From the NCBI GenBank assembly GCA_025093555.1, contig JAIWNF010000071.1:62001-126000 (forward strand): a DNA stretch of 64,000 nucleotides. The letters are read 5' to 3'. The DNA is from Circinella umbellata. Lineage: Eukaryota; Mucoromycota; Mucoromycetes; Mucorales; Lichtheimiaceae. The position numbers and the translations under genes were made by a program. This document shows positions 12,249-22,554 of this stretch, piece by piece. Each line of letters starts with the position of its first letter. Within the stretch, counting starts at the first letter, position 1. The notes beneath the pieces were generated by a model. The model was not told where the DNA came from and did not search any database. It was given only the letters and a program-made list of their open reading frames with translations.

Positions 12249-14350
12249 CGGGAAAAAAAATAGTTTGATAGAAAAAGCATAATTAATTTTTCTTTATCTA
12301 CTCTTCTTGTGTTTCATAAAAAAAAAGTACGCCACGAGCGGAGGTGTTTATTATTGGACATTTGAACAATTACGCAGCCATCCCCGTGGTAGAGCAAACG
12401 CACCCTTCATGTGAGTTTAATCTTGTGTTTCAACGCATGATGGATTTAGAAGACTATCATAAAATCTAAATGTTAAATATATCATTACTCAGTATTAAAC
12501 CGGATTAAATCTTATCTTAATTTATTTACATATTAGCGCTTTTGCAACAGGATGGACTTATACTCTTGCCAATATCATCAGTATTGGCGCTAATAATGTT
12601 ATCATTGGTAATAATATATATATATATAAAGAAGTAGAAATGGCGTGGGTAAAAAACTAGTAAATACTTTGTTGTTTGTTGTTACTAACCAAAAAGAGAA
12701 AAAATAAAATTCTACCTTATCGTAATTTTTTATTAGCCATGTCGATCGCTTCGTTGATAGAAATCGTATGGGATTATCAATTGAGCAAAGTTCAAATTAT
12801 GTGGATCGCGATTATTATATCTTGTATCCATGGTTTTATCAACACAATTAATTTGGATAGTTTAGCTGTATTGAATCAATGGAACGTATTTTGGTCATGT
12901 GGTGGTCTTGTCTTGATTATTATACTTCTTACGACAAAAGCTGAAAAGCATCAAACATTGGAGTGGATGTTTACAGATTATGAGAATAGAACAGGGTTTG
13001 ATAGTCCATTTTATGTTACAATCCTAGGCATGATTGGCGCAGCATATTCAATGTTCGGTAAGTGTGGAGAACAGCAGTAGCTTGTCTTTCTCTTTCTAAA
13101 CATAAAGTTTGTGTACTTTTTTTTCATGGGTGTGATTCTCTCTCATTGAACTAACTTGTCTATATTTCTTATATCAAAAGGTTCTGAAGGTGCTGCTTAT
13201 GCTAGTGAAGAAACCAAGAATGCTGATGTTGCTAATCCACTGTAAATGTCCACTGTATATTTTGCATGTTTTTTCGAAAAAACTTATCATGAAATTGTGT
13301 GTGTGTGTTTTTTTTCCTGTTCTTTATATTAGGGCCATGACCATGTCTATTGTTGCCAGTTGGCTTGTTGGTTTTATATTCTTGGTTACTCTACTTCTTT
13401 CAATTCAAGATATTGACGCACTTTTAGATTCAAAACTTGATATGCCTGTAGCTCAATTATTTTGGGTAGAGTAAAAGAAAAAGAATATATATGAAAAAGA
13501 CAATGACTAATCTACCTTTTTTTACTATTATAAAGGATGCTGTTGGAAGTTACGGTGCTATCGGTTTCTTAATGCTTATTATCGTTTGTCAGTTTTGTAC
13601 CGGCGCTGCATCTACAACTACAACATCACGTATGGTGTATGCTTTGGCACGAGACCATGCCGCACCTTACAGTGATCACTTAAAGAGTGTTAATCGACAT
13701 AAACTACCAGGAAATGCAGTGTGGTTTTGTGTATCTATTGCGTGCTGCTTTGTTATCGCGCCATTCCCATTATCGGATAATGCATTTGAAATCATTATCA
13801 GTGGAACTACTATCAGTACACATCTTGCATATGGTTTGTTTATTATTATCATTATTTATTTTTATTATTCTCAGTACGTATTAAGCTTTTGTACTTGGTC
13901 ACTAACCAATGACGTATACATCTTTGTTATTTTTCTTGTTCAGCTATGGTACTTGGATGTAGATTAGCTGTTAAACCATATCTTACAAGAAAGGGACGCT
14001 TTTCATTAGGGCGATTATCAACTCCTGTTACTTGGATTGCATTTATTTGGGCTTTATTTGCAGTATTTGTATTTACACTACCTACCGAATTGCCTATTGT
14101 TGGTAAAGCATATGATACCAAGATTTTTTTATTGGCCGGGGGGGGGAATGAAGGATGAAGGATTATGAGTTTTTTTGTTTGATTTTCTATAATAGCTCAT
14201 CCACCATTTCTATTCAAAAATTTTATAGCAAGCAATTTTAATTATTCATCAGTCGCATTATTAGCGAGTATTGTATTGACATTAACATTTTGGTATACCT
14301 ACGGTGCTAAGCATTATGTTGGACCTCGAGCTGCAAACGATGATATTTAA
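11531..14350 (+). CDS. APC-superfamily amino-acid/GABA-type permease
   Basis: This is a predicted plasma-membrane amino-acid permease of the ACT/UGA4-like branch, 533 aa in 12 exons: 11531-11656, 11761-11797, 11918-11974, 12080-12180, 12328-12410, 12537-12607, 12737-13057, 13181-13241, 13333-13465, 13536-13833, 13944-14102 and 14196-14350. Family motifs are LGYKQ/ELQRKLSLF before helix 1, SGGVYYWTFEQL after helix 2, EETKNADVANP in the helix 6 loop, and a C-terminal KHYVGP. About 12 hydrophobic segments are visible. The first intron starts with GC (CAG|GCAAGG). Using the next GT 6 bases on would insert Ala-Arg inside the conserved YKQEL motif. All other introns are GT-AG. The substrate is unknown; GABA, choline or polyamine are possible in this branch. 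Confidence 0.9.
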
Positions 14351-14571
14351 GTTTATGATACCCTCCTCTCTTTTTTTCCTTCTATATTTCTGTCACTATT
14401 TATAGCAACAATTCTTATCTGTATATATATATATATATATATTGTTTTTTTTGTATATACACAAATTTCTTATTTATCAACTACTTATGTTGTATGTAAA
14501 CACACAGTGACTTGTTATACTATTACATTTTTTAATTCAATGATAAGAAAAAAAGAAAAATTATGAACGTA

Positions 14572-14822
14572 TTATTTTATAATGGTTTCAACGATGTATT
14601 GTTCAGCAAAAACATCAACTTCCAGTAGTTTATATCCTGATATATGATCTTCAAAGGTATAAAAATTTTGGGCAAAGGACAAGTATATTTGCTATGAAGC
14701 AAAATGTTTTATGGCCAGGGCTTATTTAAAAGGGTTGCACCTGTATAATATATGTGGCAGAACAGAAGTTCGTACTTTATCGAATGAATTATCAATCCTC
14801 TTGAAAAATAAAATATCGAATC
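14572..14822 (-). pseudogene. Decayed minus-strand exon
   Basis: One minus frame reads protein-like across the stretch (SFDKVRTSVLPHILYRCNPF, then ALAIKHFAS, then GYKLLEVDVFAEQYIVE) but contains two in-frame stops before its terminal TAA at 14574-14572. It lies directly downstream of the permease gene in convergent orientation. I do not recognise the family. Two short introns could remove the stops, but no good donor-acceptor pair was found. Confidence 0.35.
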
Positions 14823-15609
14823 ACCAGATATGTAAAATATATCAAGGACTGCAACAAGCTCGTCAAATTACTCTACAGTATATCATTATGTACATAGCAC
14901 TGAATTGTATTGACTATTTATTTATTTTGCTCAAAGGTGGACCAAATATATCAGAACACCGAGATTAACTTTATTTTCCTCACGATCTCTATTTTATATG
15001 ACGCCATTAAATCGCCACACATGCATTTATATGTTTAAGTTTAACAAATAAAAAAAAGAGTTTTATGAGTGGATCCGTTTTTTTGTCGTTGCGGTTGTTG
15101 GAAAAGAATACGTGTGGATCATTAATAATAAGATTTCCTAGTAACTATCATATATTTTCTAATCCGCAATATATGCATGATATAGATTACATTTGTATAT
15201 ACAATCATTGCATATATCATCATTAGCATCAAACTACTATATGAATGATATATTTGGCTTATAAATTACTAAATAAAACTCAATAACACGTTGTGATTTA
15301 GCACTGACAACACTTTATTGTTTCAGCTTGTTTTTATTATCTATTGTTAATTATTCGATTTTCCTTTTTTTTGTGCTCTAATATCAATACATTCTCACAT
15401 AGAGAAGCGCGTTGTCCAACTTCTTTTTTGTTCTGACTAATATTGATCCACTATCCACGTATTCAAATTAAATTTCCTTTTTTTTACGTTCTCGAAATAT
15501 TAATCGACACAACAAAATAATAATACTTAACAAAATGTACGAAAAGAAATATTATATGTTGTTATTATCATACGTATTATATTTATTGAAAATAAAATTG
15601 CTGTGATGT

Positions 15610-16300
15610 TGTTGGGACTGCATGGATAAATGAATATGAATTGGCGGTGCTCATTGTAACGTCTTAGTTCTTTTCTGCTGTTTATAGTAATATCCAAGTG
15701 CAGTTATACATATAATAATTAGATATTAATAAGGGATTCATAGGATAATTTTGTCCAGTTCCTAAAAGAGAAAAGAAAGAATAATGATTGTAAATTATAA
15801 CCACTTCATTTTGATTGTCTTTATAATCGCGATGTACACCTGCTGTTAAATCCCACCTGTTCTTGAACCTGTTGTAGCAAGGCACAAGACAGCCGAATAT
15901 GTTATTGCCCTGTCTACCAGCAATCTATTGTCGTTTATCCACATCAGCATCGATTCATTCAAATATGTATATATAATAATACTACTTGTGTAAATTTTCT
16001 TTTTAGTTATTATTACCTTGTTCATTTACGCTGCTATAATTTGTTACTAAAAGATTGGTTCTTACAAGACGCTTTCTAAGTCTATAATCCATGTTCCTGT
16101 CAATAAGAAAAATAATGGATGAGGGTTCTTGTCCCCAGATTTACTTTGATATAACCATAGATGTTACGGCTATAGAGTGGATGTAAAAAAAGAAATACAA
16201 CAAATCACCTTCAGTATTCAGAGAAAGCCCGTACTACAATCTTGTAGGAACCATTTACAGAGAAGGCCTCAAAACTCCAGGCGCATATGTAACCTTCAAG
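15610..16300 (-). pseudogene. Possible multi-exon gene remnant, unrecognised
   Basis: Short minus-strand stretches between plausible splice sites read like protein. These are NIYGYIKVNLGTRTLIHY (about 16180-16120), MDYRLRKRLVRTNLLVTNY (about 16093-16035, ending at a GTAATA donor) and GRQGNNIFGCLVPCYNRF followed by WDLTAGVHRDYKDNQNE (about 15928-15805, after a CAATAG acceptor). A further piece, GTGQNYPMNP, follows another TTTTAG. I could not find a start codon or a convincing end, and the upstream part runs into a tandem duplication. It could be a real gene with many short introns or a dying one. Confidence 0.35.
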
Positions 16301-16493
16301 AATGAATACAAGATATAGTAAAAAAACGATGTGAAGAATACACACCCTGTTACTAAAGTCGTGCAGACAAAGTCAAAAAAGACAGGGCCTCAAAACTCCA
16401 GGCGCATATGTAACCTTCAAGAATAAATACAAGATATAGTAAAAAAAACGATGTGAAGAATATACACCCTGCTACTAAAGTCGTGCAGAAATT
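16265..16493. repeat. Tandem duplication, 121-bp period
   Basis: The sequence starting GGCCTCAAAACTCCAGGCGC at 16265 is repeated at 16386 with few changes. The second copy runs to about 16493. The shared part is about 108 bp and is nearly identical, so the duplication is recent. Confidence 0.9.
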
Positions 16494-17151
16494 GTTAAGT
16501 ATAATGGATGAAGACCTCGTTCGAGAATTTGCGAAAATTGAGTTCTTCTTTATATAAGTAAAATAATCAATATGTTGGACTTCGTTCTACCGTACTTTTA
16601 TGTATATAAATGAATAGCACTTACATAGTGATTTGAACTTATGAATAAAAAAAAACAATTGTCGAAAGGTAAGAATAAGTCCAAGTGGACTTTTTCATTG
16701 CTCCTTTTCAACAGACCGATATAGCCGACAGTCTTCATTTTGATTGGCCGGCTGCCAAAGATAATACTAATCGAGGGCTTCTGTTGATTTAAATTGTGAT
16801 CAGTATCCTATTATTATTAGTTGCTAGACTGAAGTTTTAGTATTTTCATACCGGTTGCGCACTGGATCGAGAAGATCGAGACAGATCTAGTTGTTCCGTT
16901 CGTAATAGACGACCTTCATGACGTTCGTTACGCTGTCTATCTGCTTCTTTTTTTATTATTCTTGTATACTCTGGAACACATTTTAAAGTTGAAGAGAAAA
17001 GAATGACCCATCACAAAAATCGAAAAGTGAAGGATGTGGCCCAATTTCCCCGTGCATAGCCATATATTATTATTTTTTCAAGCGATCCAAAGTCAGTTTT
17101 TTTTGTTTGGGTCCTTGTAATTATTATTATTCTCATGGAAACAAAGACTAT

Positions 17152-17189
<38 letters not shown>

Positions 17190-17353
17190 ACAAACTACAA
17201 TTAATCAACTATCTGCCTGTTCATCTTTATTCTTACTTGTTACATAAAACATAAGTTTATAATAGTAATAATTAAAAGTGGGGAGGTTTTACAGGAACGG
17301 AAAAAAGATTGCCATGGTAAACAATTACAGATTACAGCAGTTGCATGTAATTA

Positions 17354-17361
17354 ATTTATAA
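17354..17361. repeat. Left 8-bp target site duplication
   Basis: ATTTATAA directly precedes the left terminal inverted repeat and matches the 8 bases after the right one (18767-18774). Confidence 0.8.
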
Positions 17362-18766
17362 GGGAAGGACTACGGGCGCGCCAAAAATTTACAGTCAGAC
17401 GAGGGGCGCGCCAATTTTGAACAGACATCTTAGTAACATGGCGCGCCCTTCGTCTACCCTTCATCTATTCTTTTTCTTCACTTATTCACAATATTCACAA
17501 TCTCAACAATACTTATTACCAATATATTTAACGTATTGTGCCAATTGAACATAGAGTTTATTTTTATTTCTACGCCATAAAATATACTCAAAAATCACTG
17601 AAGCAAAAAGTTATAAAAGAATGCAATACGTATACATCTGCAACTATACAAAGAAGCCAATAGCAAAGAAGCGAAGCAATATGACATAGATCAAAAATGG
17701 CACTAATTGTAGGCATAGAACTATAATACGTACTATATAATGCTTGTGCTATAAATAAACGAAATTACAAGAAAAGGACATATGAATTATAATATAGAAT
17801 GAGTGAGCTAATAGGAGCAGCTCAAAAAAGATCACGTATCAATATTTATTACGTAGGATAAAAGAATAATCTGTATAATATAAATTACCAAGTAAGAGCG
17901 TACCATATAAATAGGGAAGAAGAAAGAAATTGGGTCATACGTAGTATAACGAAGAAAAAAGATGACATAAATATAATAATACAAAACGATAAAAAAAAAT
18001 CAAAGCAATAGTATATAATATGAATAACAATAGCTTCTAGAAATCTCTCTTAAAGGCATAATTTTTGTCTTGTGGCTGATCGTAAACTCAAGAGTCAAGA
18101 TTTTGGTTTTTAAACAAGAATTCTATTGCATCCTCGAATAAAATATTGGTGTAGTCTTGTTGAATGAGTCAAGAACAAGAACACTTTGTATGAAAGATAG
18201 CGGTATAGTCTTAAAATGTTATTGTTTTTTGTAATGAACCTATGTTGGAGAATTCTGTTGGTCCATGGATCCCATAATAGCAAGCTTATATTAATATGTA
18301 CAACACCTATTATTAATATTTGTACAATATTTCCATTGCATAAATATTTCAATATGTTATTACTAAAGTCTTTGAAAGTAAAAATAAAAATTGAATATGA
18401 TTTTTTACTTTATACGTATGAATTAATTCTTAATTTGATTTGACCCATTGGATATAATAGATTAAAAAGAAATTAATATATATATTTTAATAATAGTTTT
18501 CCAAATGGCTTAATATTTTTATTATCGTAAAGTATTCAACTGAAGAATGATGATGATTCAACCGGACTGTCATATTTTTATTCGTAATTCTTTTATTTAA
18601 AGTAGAGAAAATTCAGTTTAAATAAGATATGTTTCATATAGCAAACTTGAACAAGAGCAAGCAAAGTAAAACAGACGAAGGGCGCGCCATGTTACTAAAG
18701 TGCCGGCTCAGAATTGGCGCGCCCCTCGTCTGACTATCAATTTTTGGCGCGCCCGTAGTCATTCCC
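17362..18766. mobile_element. Non-autonomous TIR transposon with six GGCGCGCC boxes
   Basis: The element is 1405 bp, with 94-bp terminal inverted repeats at 17362-17455 and 18673-18766. By eye they differ at 9 positions (about 90% identical). Ends read GGGAAGGACTAC and, in reverse complement, GGGAATGACTAC. A perfect 8-bp direct repeat, ATTTATAA, flanks both sides. Each TIR carries GGCGCGCC three times (17375, 17405 and 17440 on the left; 18681, 18716 and 18746 on the right). Two boxes share a GACGAGGGG/GACGAAGGG lead-in in opposite orientations. The 1.2-kb interior is AT-rich and has no ORF over about 80 codons, so any transposase must come from elsewhere. An 8-bp duplication fits hAT-like elements, but the ends lack the usual hAT CAG start and the TIR is unusually long. 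Confidence 0.85.
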
Positions 18767-18774
18767 ATTTATAA
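18767..18774. repeat. Right 8-bp target site duplication
   Basis: ATTTATAA directly follows the right terminal inverted repeat and matches the left flank at 17354-17361. Confidence 0.8.
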
Positions 18775-19129
18775 TCAATGGAACAGGTGCTAGTTTACTA
18801 GGTGCTATTTTCAATTGTTTTAACATTATAATCACAAGCAGAAAAAAATGAAATATTCTCTAAGAATTTTGGTACGTATCCAGACACCATGTAAAATGCA
18901 CTTGTATATATGCATATACAAGATTTTTCAGAAGAAGTTGACAATGGTACTTTAATTTTCATTGATGCTGTTTTAAATTGATACTTGCTCTCCTTTTCTT
19001 TGACTTTATTTTTTTTACCACTCTTCTCTTCATATTTAGGCGGACAGCAAAAATAATTCTTTGTGACACTGTTATTGTCGTGTTTCATCAGGTTCCAACC
19101 TAAAAAAAAGTTGTGACATGATAAACAAA
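18775..19129. other. Short gap between two mobile-element relics
   Basis: A minus-strand ORF (18798-19196) has a CxxC/HxxxH-like patch and a Lys/Glu-rich stretch. It runs into the neighbouring ACCGGT repeats and shows no recognisable domain, so I do not call it a gene. Confidence 0.4.
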
Positions 19130-19933
19130 TAAGCAAATGCTTTCTAAACCGGTACTCGTTAAACCGGTATTTCGCTAAACCGGTAGTATCTCTCAATTAT
19201 TTTTTATATACTTAGTAAAATACCAGTAATTCGCTAAAACCGGTATCCGGTGAACTTTCCCAAATATTTACCGGGTTTATATTACTATTATTTTATCTTA
19301 TATAATTTAATATTAGTCTTTTTAATGGTAAAATCAGTAATACAGTCTTCCTTTAATCTCATCTCAGCTCTTCCCTTTGTTTTCAGCTGGCTACTTTGTT
19401 TTCATGGCAATTAAAAATACATAAATCATTCTTGTCGTCAAGAGAAAGCTTCCCAACATCTTGTTGATAACAGTGTCTCTTTTTCGCCAACTTCACATAG
19501 ATGCTTTTCTCTTTTTTCTCATCTGCGTACATATGTACTTCTTTTCAACTTTGTCATGTACTTGTTCATTACCATTAAATATGTAATTATGTTGTTGATA
19601 CAATTCGTTTTTACTCATTTATTCGACTGCTAACCATGGTCCATGTTAAACATACTTTGTTGTAAATTCATTATTAATCCAGTCTCTGATTAATTATTAC
19701 TATTTGATGTATGCACCAGTGTCATTTTTATCACTAAAAGATTAGCTCAAGTAAGTAGCATAGCTACATTAAGCAGCTAGCTACATGATCTTATCCCTAC
19801 AGCTTAGTTATTTTTCCAGTATATTCTACATATTAGTACCAGCTGCGTTTCAATTCACTAAACCGGTAATTCGCTAAACCGGTACAAATCCTCACATATA
19901 CGTATCAAGTACCGGTTTAGCGAATACTCACTG
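19130..19933. repeat. ACCGGT repeat cluster, probable decayed pogo-like element
   Basis: The motif (T)CG(C/T)TAAACCGGTA occurs repeatedly. ACCGGT lies at 19148, 19163, 19179 and 19239 on the left and at 19862, 19878 and 19911 on the right, the last in opposite orientation. The right end, read in reverse complement, starts CAGTGAGTATTCGCTAAACCGG and is followed by TA. This layout resembles pogo/Tigger-type ends, in which a short AACCGG unit is repeated inside the inverted repeat. The left terminus has decayed and is only approximate. The interior has no transposase. Confidence 0.5.
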
Positions 19934-19991
19934 TATATTTCTTTTCTTTATTTTTTTCTTCTTTATACTCTTCTTCTACGTTCTATAAATC

Positions 19992-21652
19992 ATGACCAGA
20001 ACATTACTTCTTAAATCTTGTAAGTACTCAATAGAGCTTATTATATAGAATGAACAACTAACAGTGCTAAACTGATCTTAACTAGCTTCACGCTCAACAA
20101 ACATCATTGAGAAATATCTCGATGATGTTAACCACTACGAATGGAATACATGCGATCTACTGGAAGAATTAGTGAAATTTATTGAAATTGTCAATGATGA
20201 AAGCGATCTACACTTATTCAAAAAATTATACATAAAAGCGCTTGACCAAATTATAATGAAGACTGACAACGAGAGTCGCAGAAAGAGGGCCGTGGATATC
20301 AAAACAGCAATAGACCAAGTATTGAAGCATTCCACTTTTTTGAAAATATTGACAGATAGCAGCAGAGTTAACAAACGTACAAGATCATCATTAACACCAT
20401 CAACATCAACAAGCACGCATATCGAAAAAAAGAAACTCAAAAGACGTATGTCGTTCAATATTGGCCCGATCATGGATAACGCATGCTGTAATATCGCTAC
20501 TGCTATGAATAAAAAGAAACTGTAAGTTGTCAACGATGACCTGTTGATGATTGTAGCGTATAATTAACTCATGCAGTTTTTTTTATACAGACTCTTTTTA
20601 TATTTAAAGAAGCCAAAAGAAATTTTGAATGCCGATTGGAGAACAGTTCAAAATTATATAATGAAACATGCCCGTCCTGTCTGCTTATCGATTGAAGAAC
20701 AAAATGCGCTGAATTATATCCGCAAATGCAGAACTCTCGATGAATTGACCAAATGCCGCCACGACCTGTTTGATCCCAATCAAAAATCTGACGGTGTCTG
20801 TTATATTCGTGGTGCATTGGATCGAATGTATGCAATCTATATATATATATATATAATGCTAACAATAAAGTGTTTATAATTCTCCAAAAGCTGGTACTTA
20901 TTTTCTCATTTCCTAGGATTGAATTAAATTGTACGCGCAAACTAGAAGAAGAAAAACCTTTGAGGGAAGACTATTATCGAATCAATGTCCTATCACAACT
21001 ACATGACCTGTCCTTTTTATACTGCAAGGAACTCGATTCTCGGCGGTAAATATAAGTAAATACTTTTACATCATCTACTGAATCTTTATTCAGGTTCGTA
21101 TGTCGTCCGCTCCATCAGTCTACGAACTTACATGATATCAACCCTGTTGATGGCATTATAACTAGCAACAATACGCACGATTTGCTTTTTATCGAAGAAA
21201 AGCCACCAGGTTCCGGTCCATACAATTTTACACAAGATAATATAAAGTGTGAAAAACTACGGCTCGACAATTTACGTAGTATTTTAAAGGCGATCAAGAG
21301 CACTAAACTACATAGACACGTGGAGATACTTAGCATGAACGTGAATGGATACAATGTAACACTACGCGGTACCCATAAAATTGAATACGTCAACGACAAC
21401 AAAGTTAAACATTTTTATTTGCATTATGAACGATGGAATTGGACAATCCCTACTTCTCTTTCGGATGAAAAATCGATTGATCAGCTTGTTCGCTGTCTTA
21501 CCAGTATGATGAAGTTAAAAGGAGTTTTGGAACACAACAAGAAAAAGCTTGATTTGATAATTGAAGGAGAAAGAAATAATACTGACGAAGAAAAAACCCT
21601 TCGTATTCTCCATGAAATGGATAGTGGTTTGAAGTCATTGTCAAATGTATAA
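19992..21652 (+). CDS. PD-(D/E)XK nuclease-like protein, lineage-specific
   Basis: This intact five-exon gene (19992-20019, 20086-20521, 20591-20827, 20917-21045, 21094-21652) encodes 462 aa with consistent phases. The N-terminal half is helical and charged, with a basic stretch EKKKLKRRM that could be a nuclear signal. The C-terminal half has NPVDGIITSN, then HDLLFIEEKPPG, which fits the Asp...Glu-x-Lys core of PD-(D/E)XK folds. A strand/helix pattern with a KHFYLHYERWNW segment follows. I do not recognise a named family; similar proteins are, as I recall, expanded in Mucoromycota and found near transposons. It sits between an ACCGGT element and a broken MULE, which suggests a mobile history. 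Nuclease activity is inferred from the motif only. Confidence 0.75.
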
Positions 21653-22554
21653 AACACTAAAATCGATTAGCTCGATATTACTTTTCGTTTACACTTTTAT
21701 TCACTCTCCCTTCCTCCTTTTATATAACCCTTTGTTTTTCTTTCCTTTTTTTTTCCGTCGCCTTTCTTTCTTTGTCTATCCAATGTACGTATGTGTGAAT
21801 ACGCTAGTGTTTTTGCTCACTTTTGTTCTCTTCCATCTCGAATTCTTTTAATAATCATGCGTTCCAATCTTATTAAAATATTAATTTAGTCGCTCTTGAA
21901 GTTAAAATAAATAATACAGTTAAAAAAAATGAAAAATGGACCGATGAAGAGTTTATGTTTATCTTTATAGACATGGACTGTGTAGCACTGGAAATAATCA
22001 CAGTTCCTATAATTACAGGTGGTGTGATAATATTATTAATGTAGATCAACTGTTGGTACAGCAATCTTCAAATATATGAACATAAATTGTGTGTCGCGGA
22101 AAATAACACACATCGTATAATCATTGGTTGTGTATTAACCCGACTAAAAAAAGGCAGATAGGTTGTATAGTCATAGTTTGTTTGTTACATTATTGTTCTC
22201 CGTGAAGCGGTGTAGCATTGTTCAGGTTAATAAACATAGATTATGGATCATTGAAATTAACACCATAAGCACCAGTAATGAACTACACTATGGTTCTCTC
22301 TGCCATTTTTTTGTAGGGTTAACACGCCACCGGTGGTTATACAGTAAGACATGTGGTATTTTCAGTGACACTTGATACATGTCTATATATTTGAACATCG
22401 TTGCGATAGCACTATATGTTCTACTGATTGTATATATTGTATATTTGTATATGTCTAAAGGCTATCAAAGGTAATTGCAGAGGTTACAAAAAAACATGCA
22501 ATGGATTTATTGTGTGTAAAAACGAAAATTGTTTTTTTTATGTTTCAACGTTGA
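21653..22554. other. Spacer before the MULE relic
   Basis: This is a T-rich 3' flank followed by AT-rich sequence with several TGTGTAG(C/T)A-like words. No clear terminal inverted repeat for the downstream transposon was found by eye. I see no gene. Confidence 0.4.

Noticed and set aside
18110..18443. Overlapping ORFs inside the TIR element as a transposase
   Set aside because: They have 75-80 codons, no catalytic motif and AT-biased composition.
18798..19196. Minus ORF with Cys/His patch
   Set aside because: Its start is made of ACCGGT repeats and no domain is recognisable; the residue pattern is too short for a zinc-finger call.
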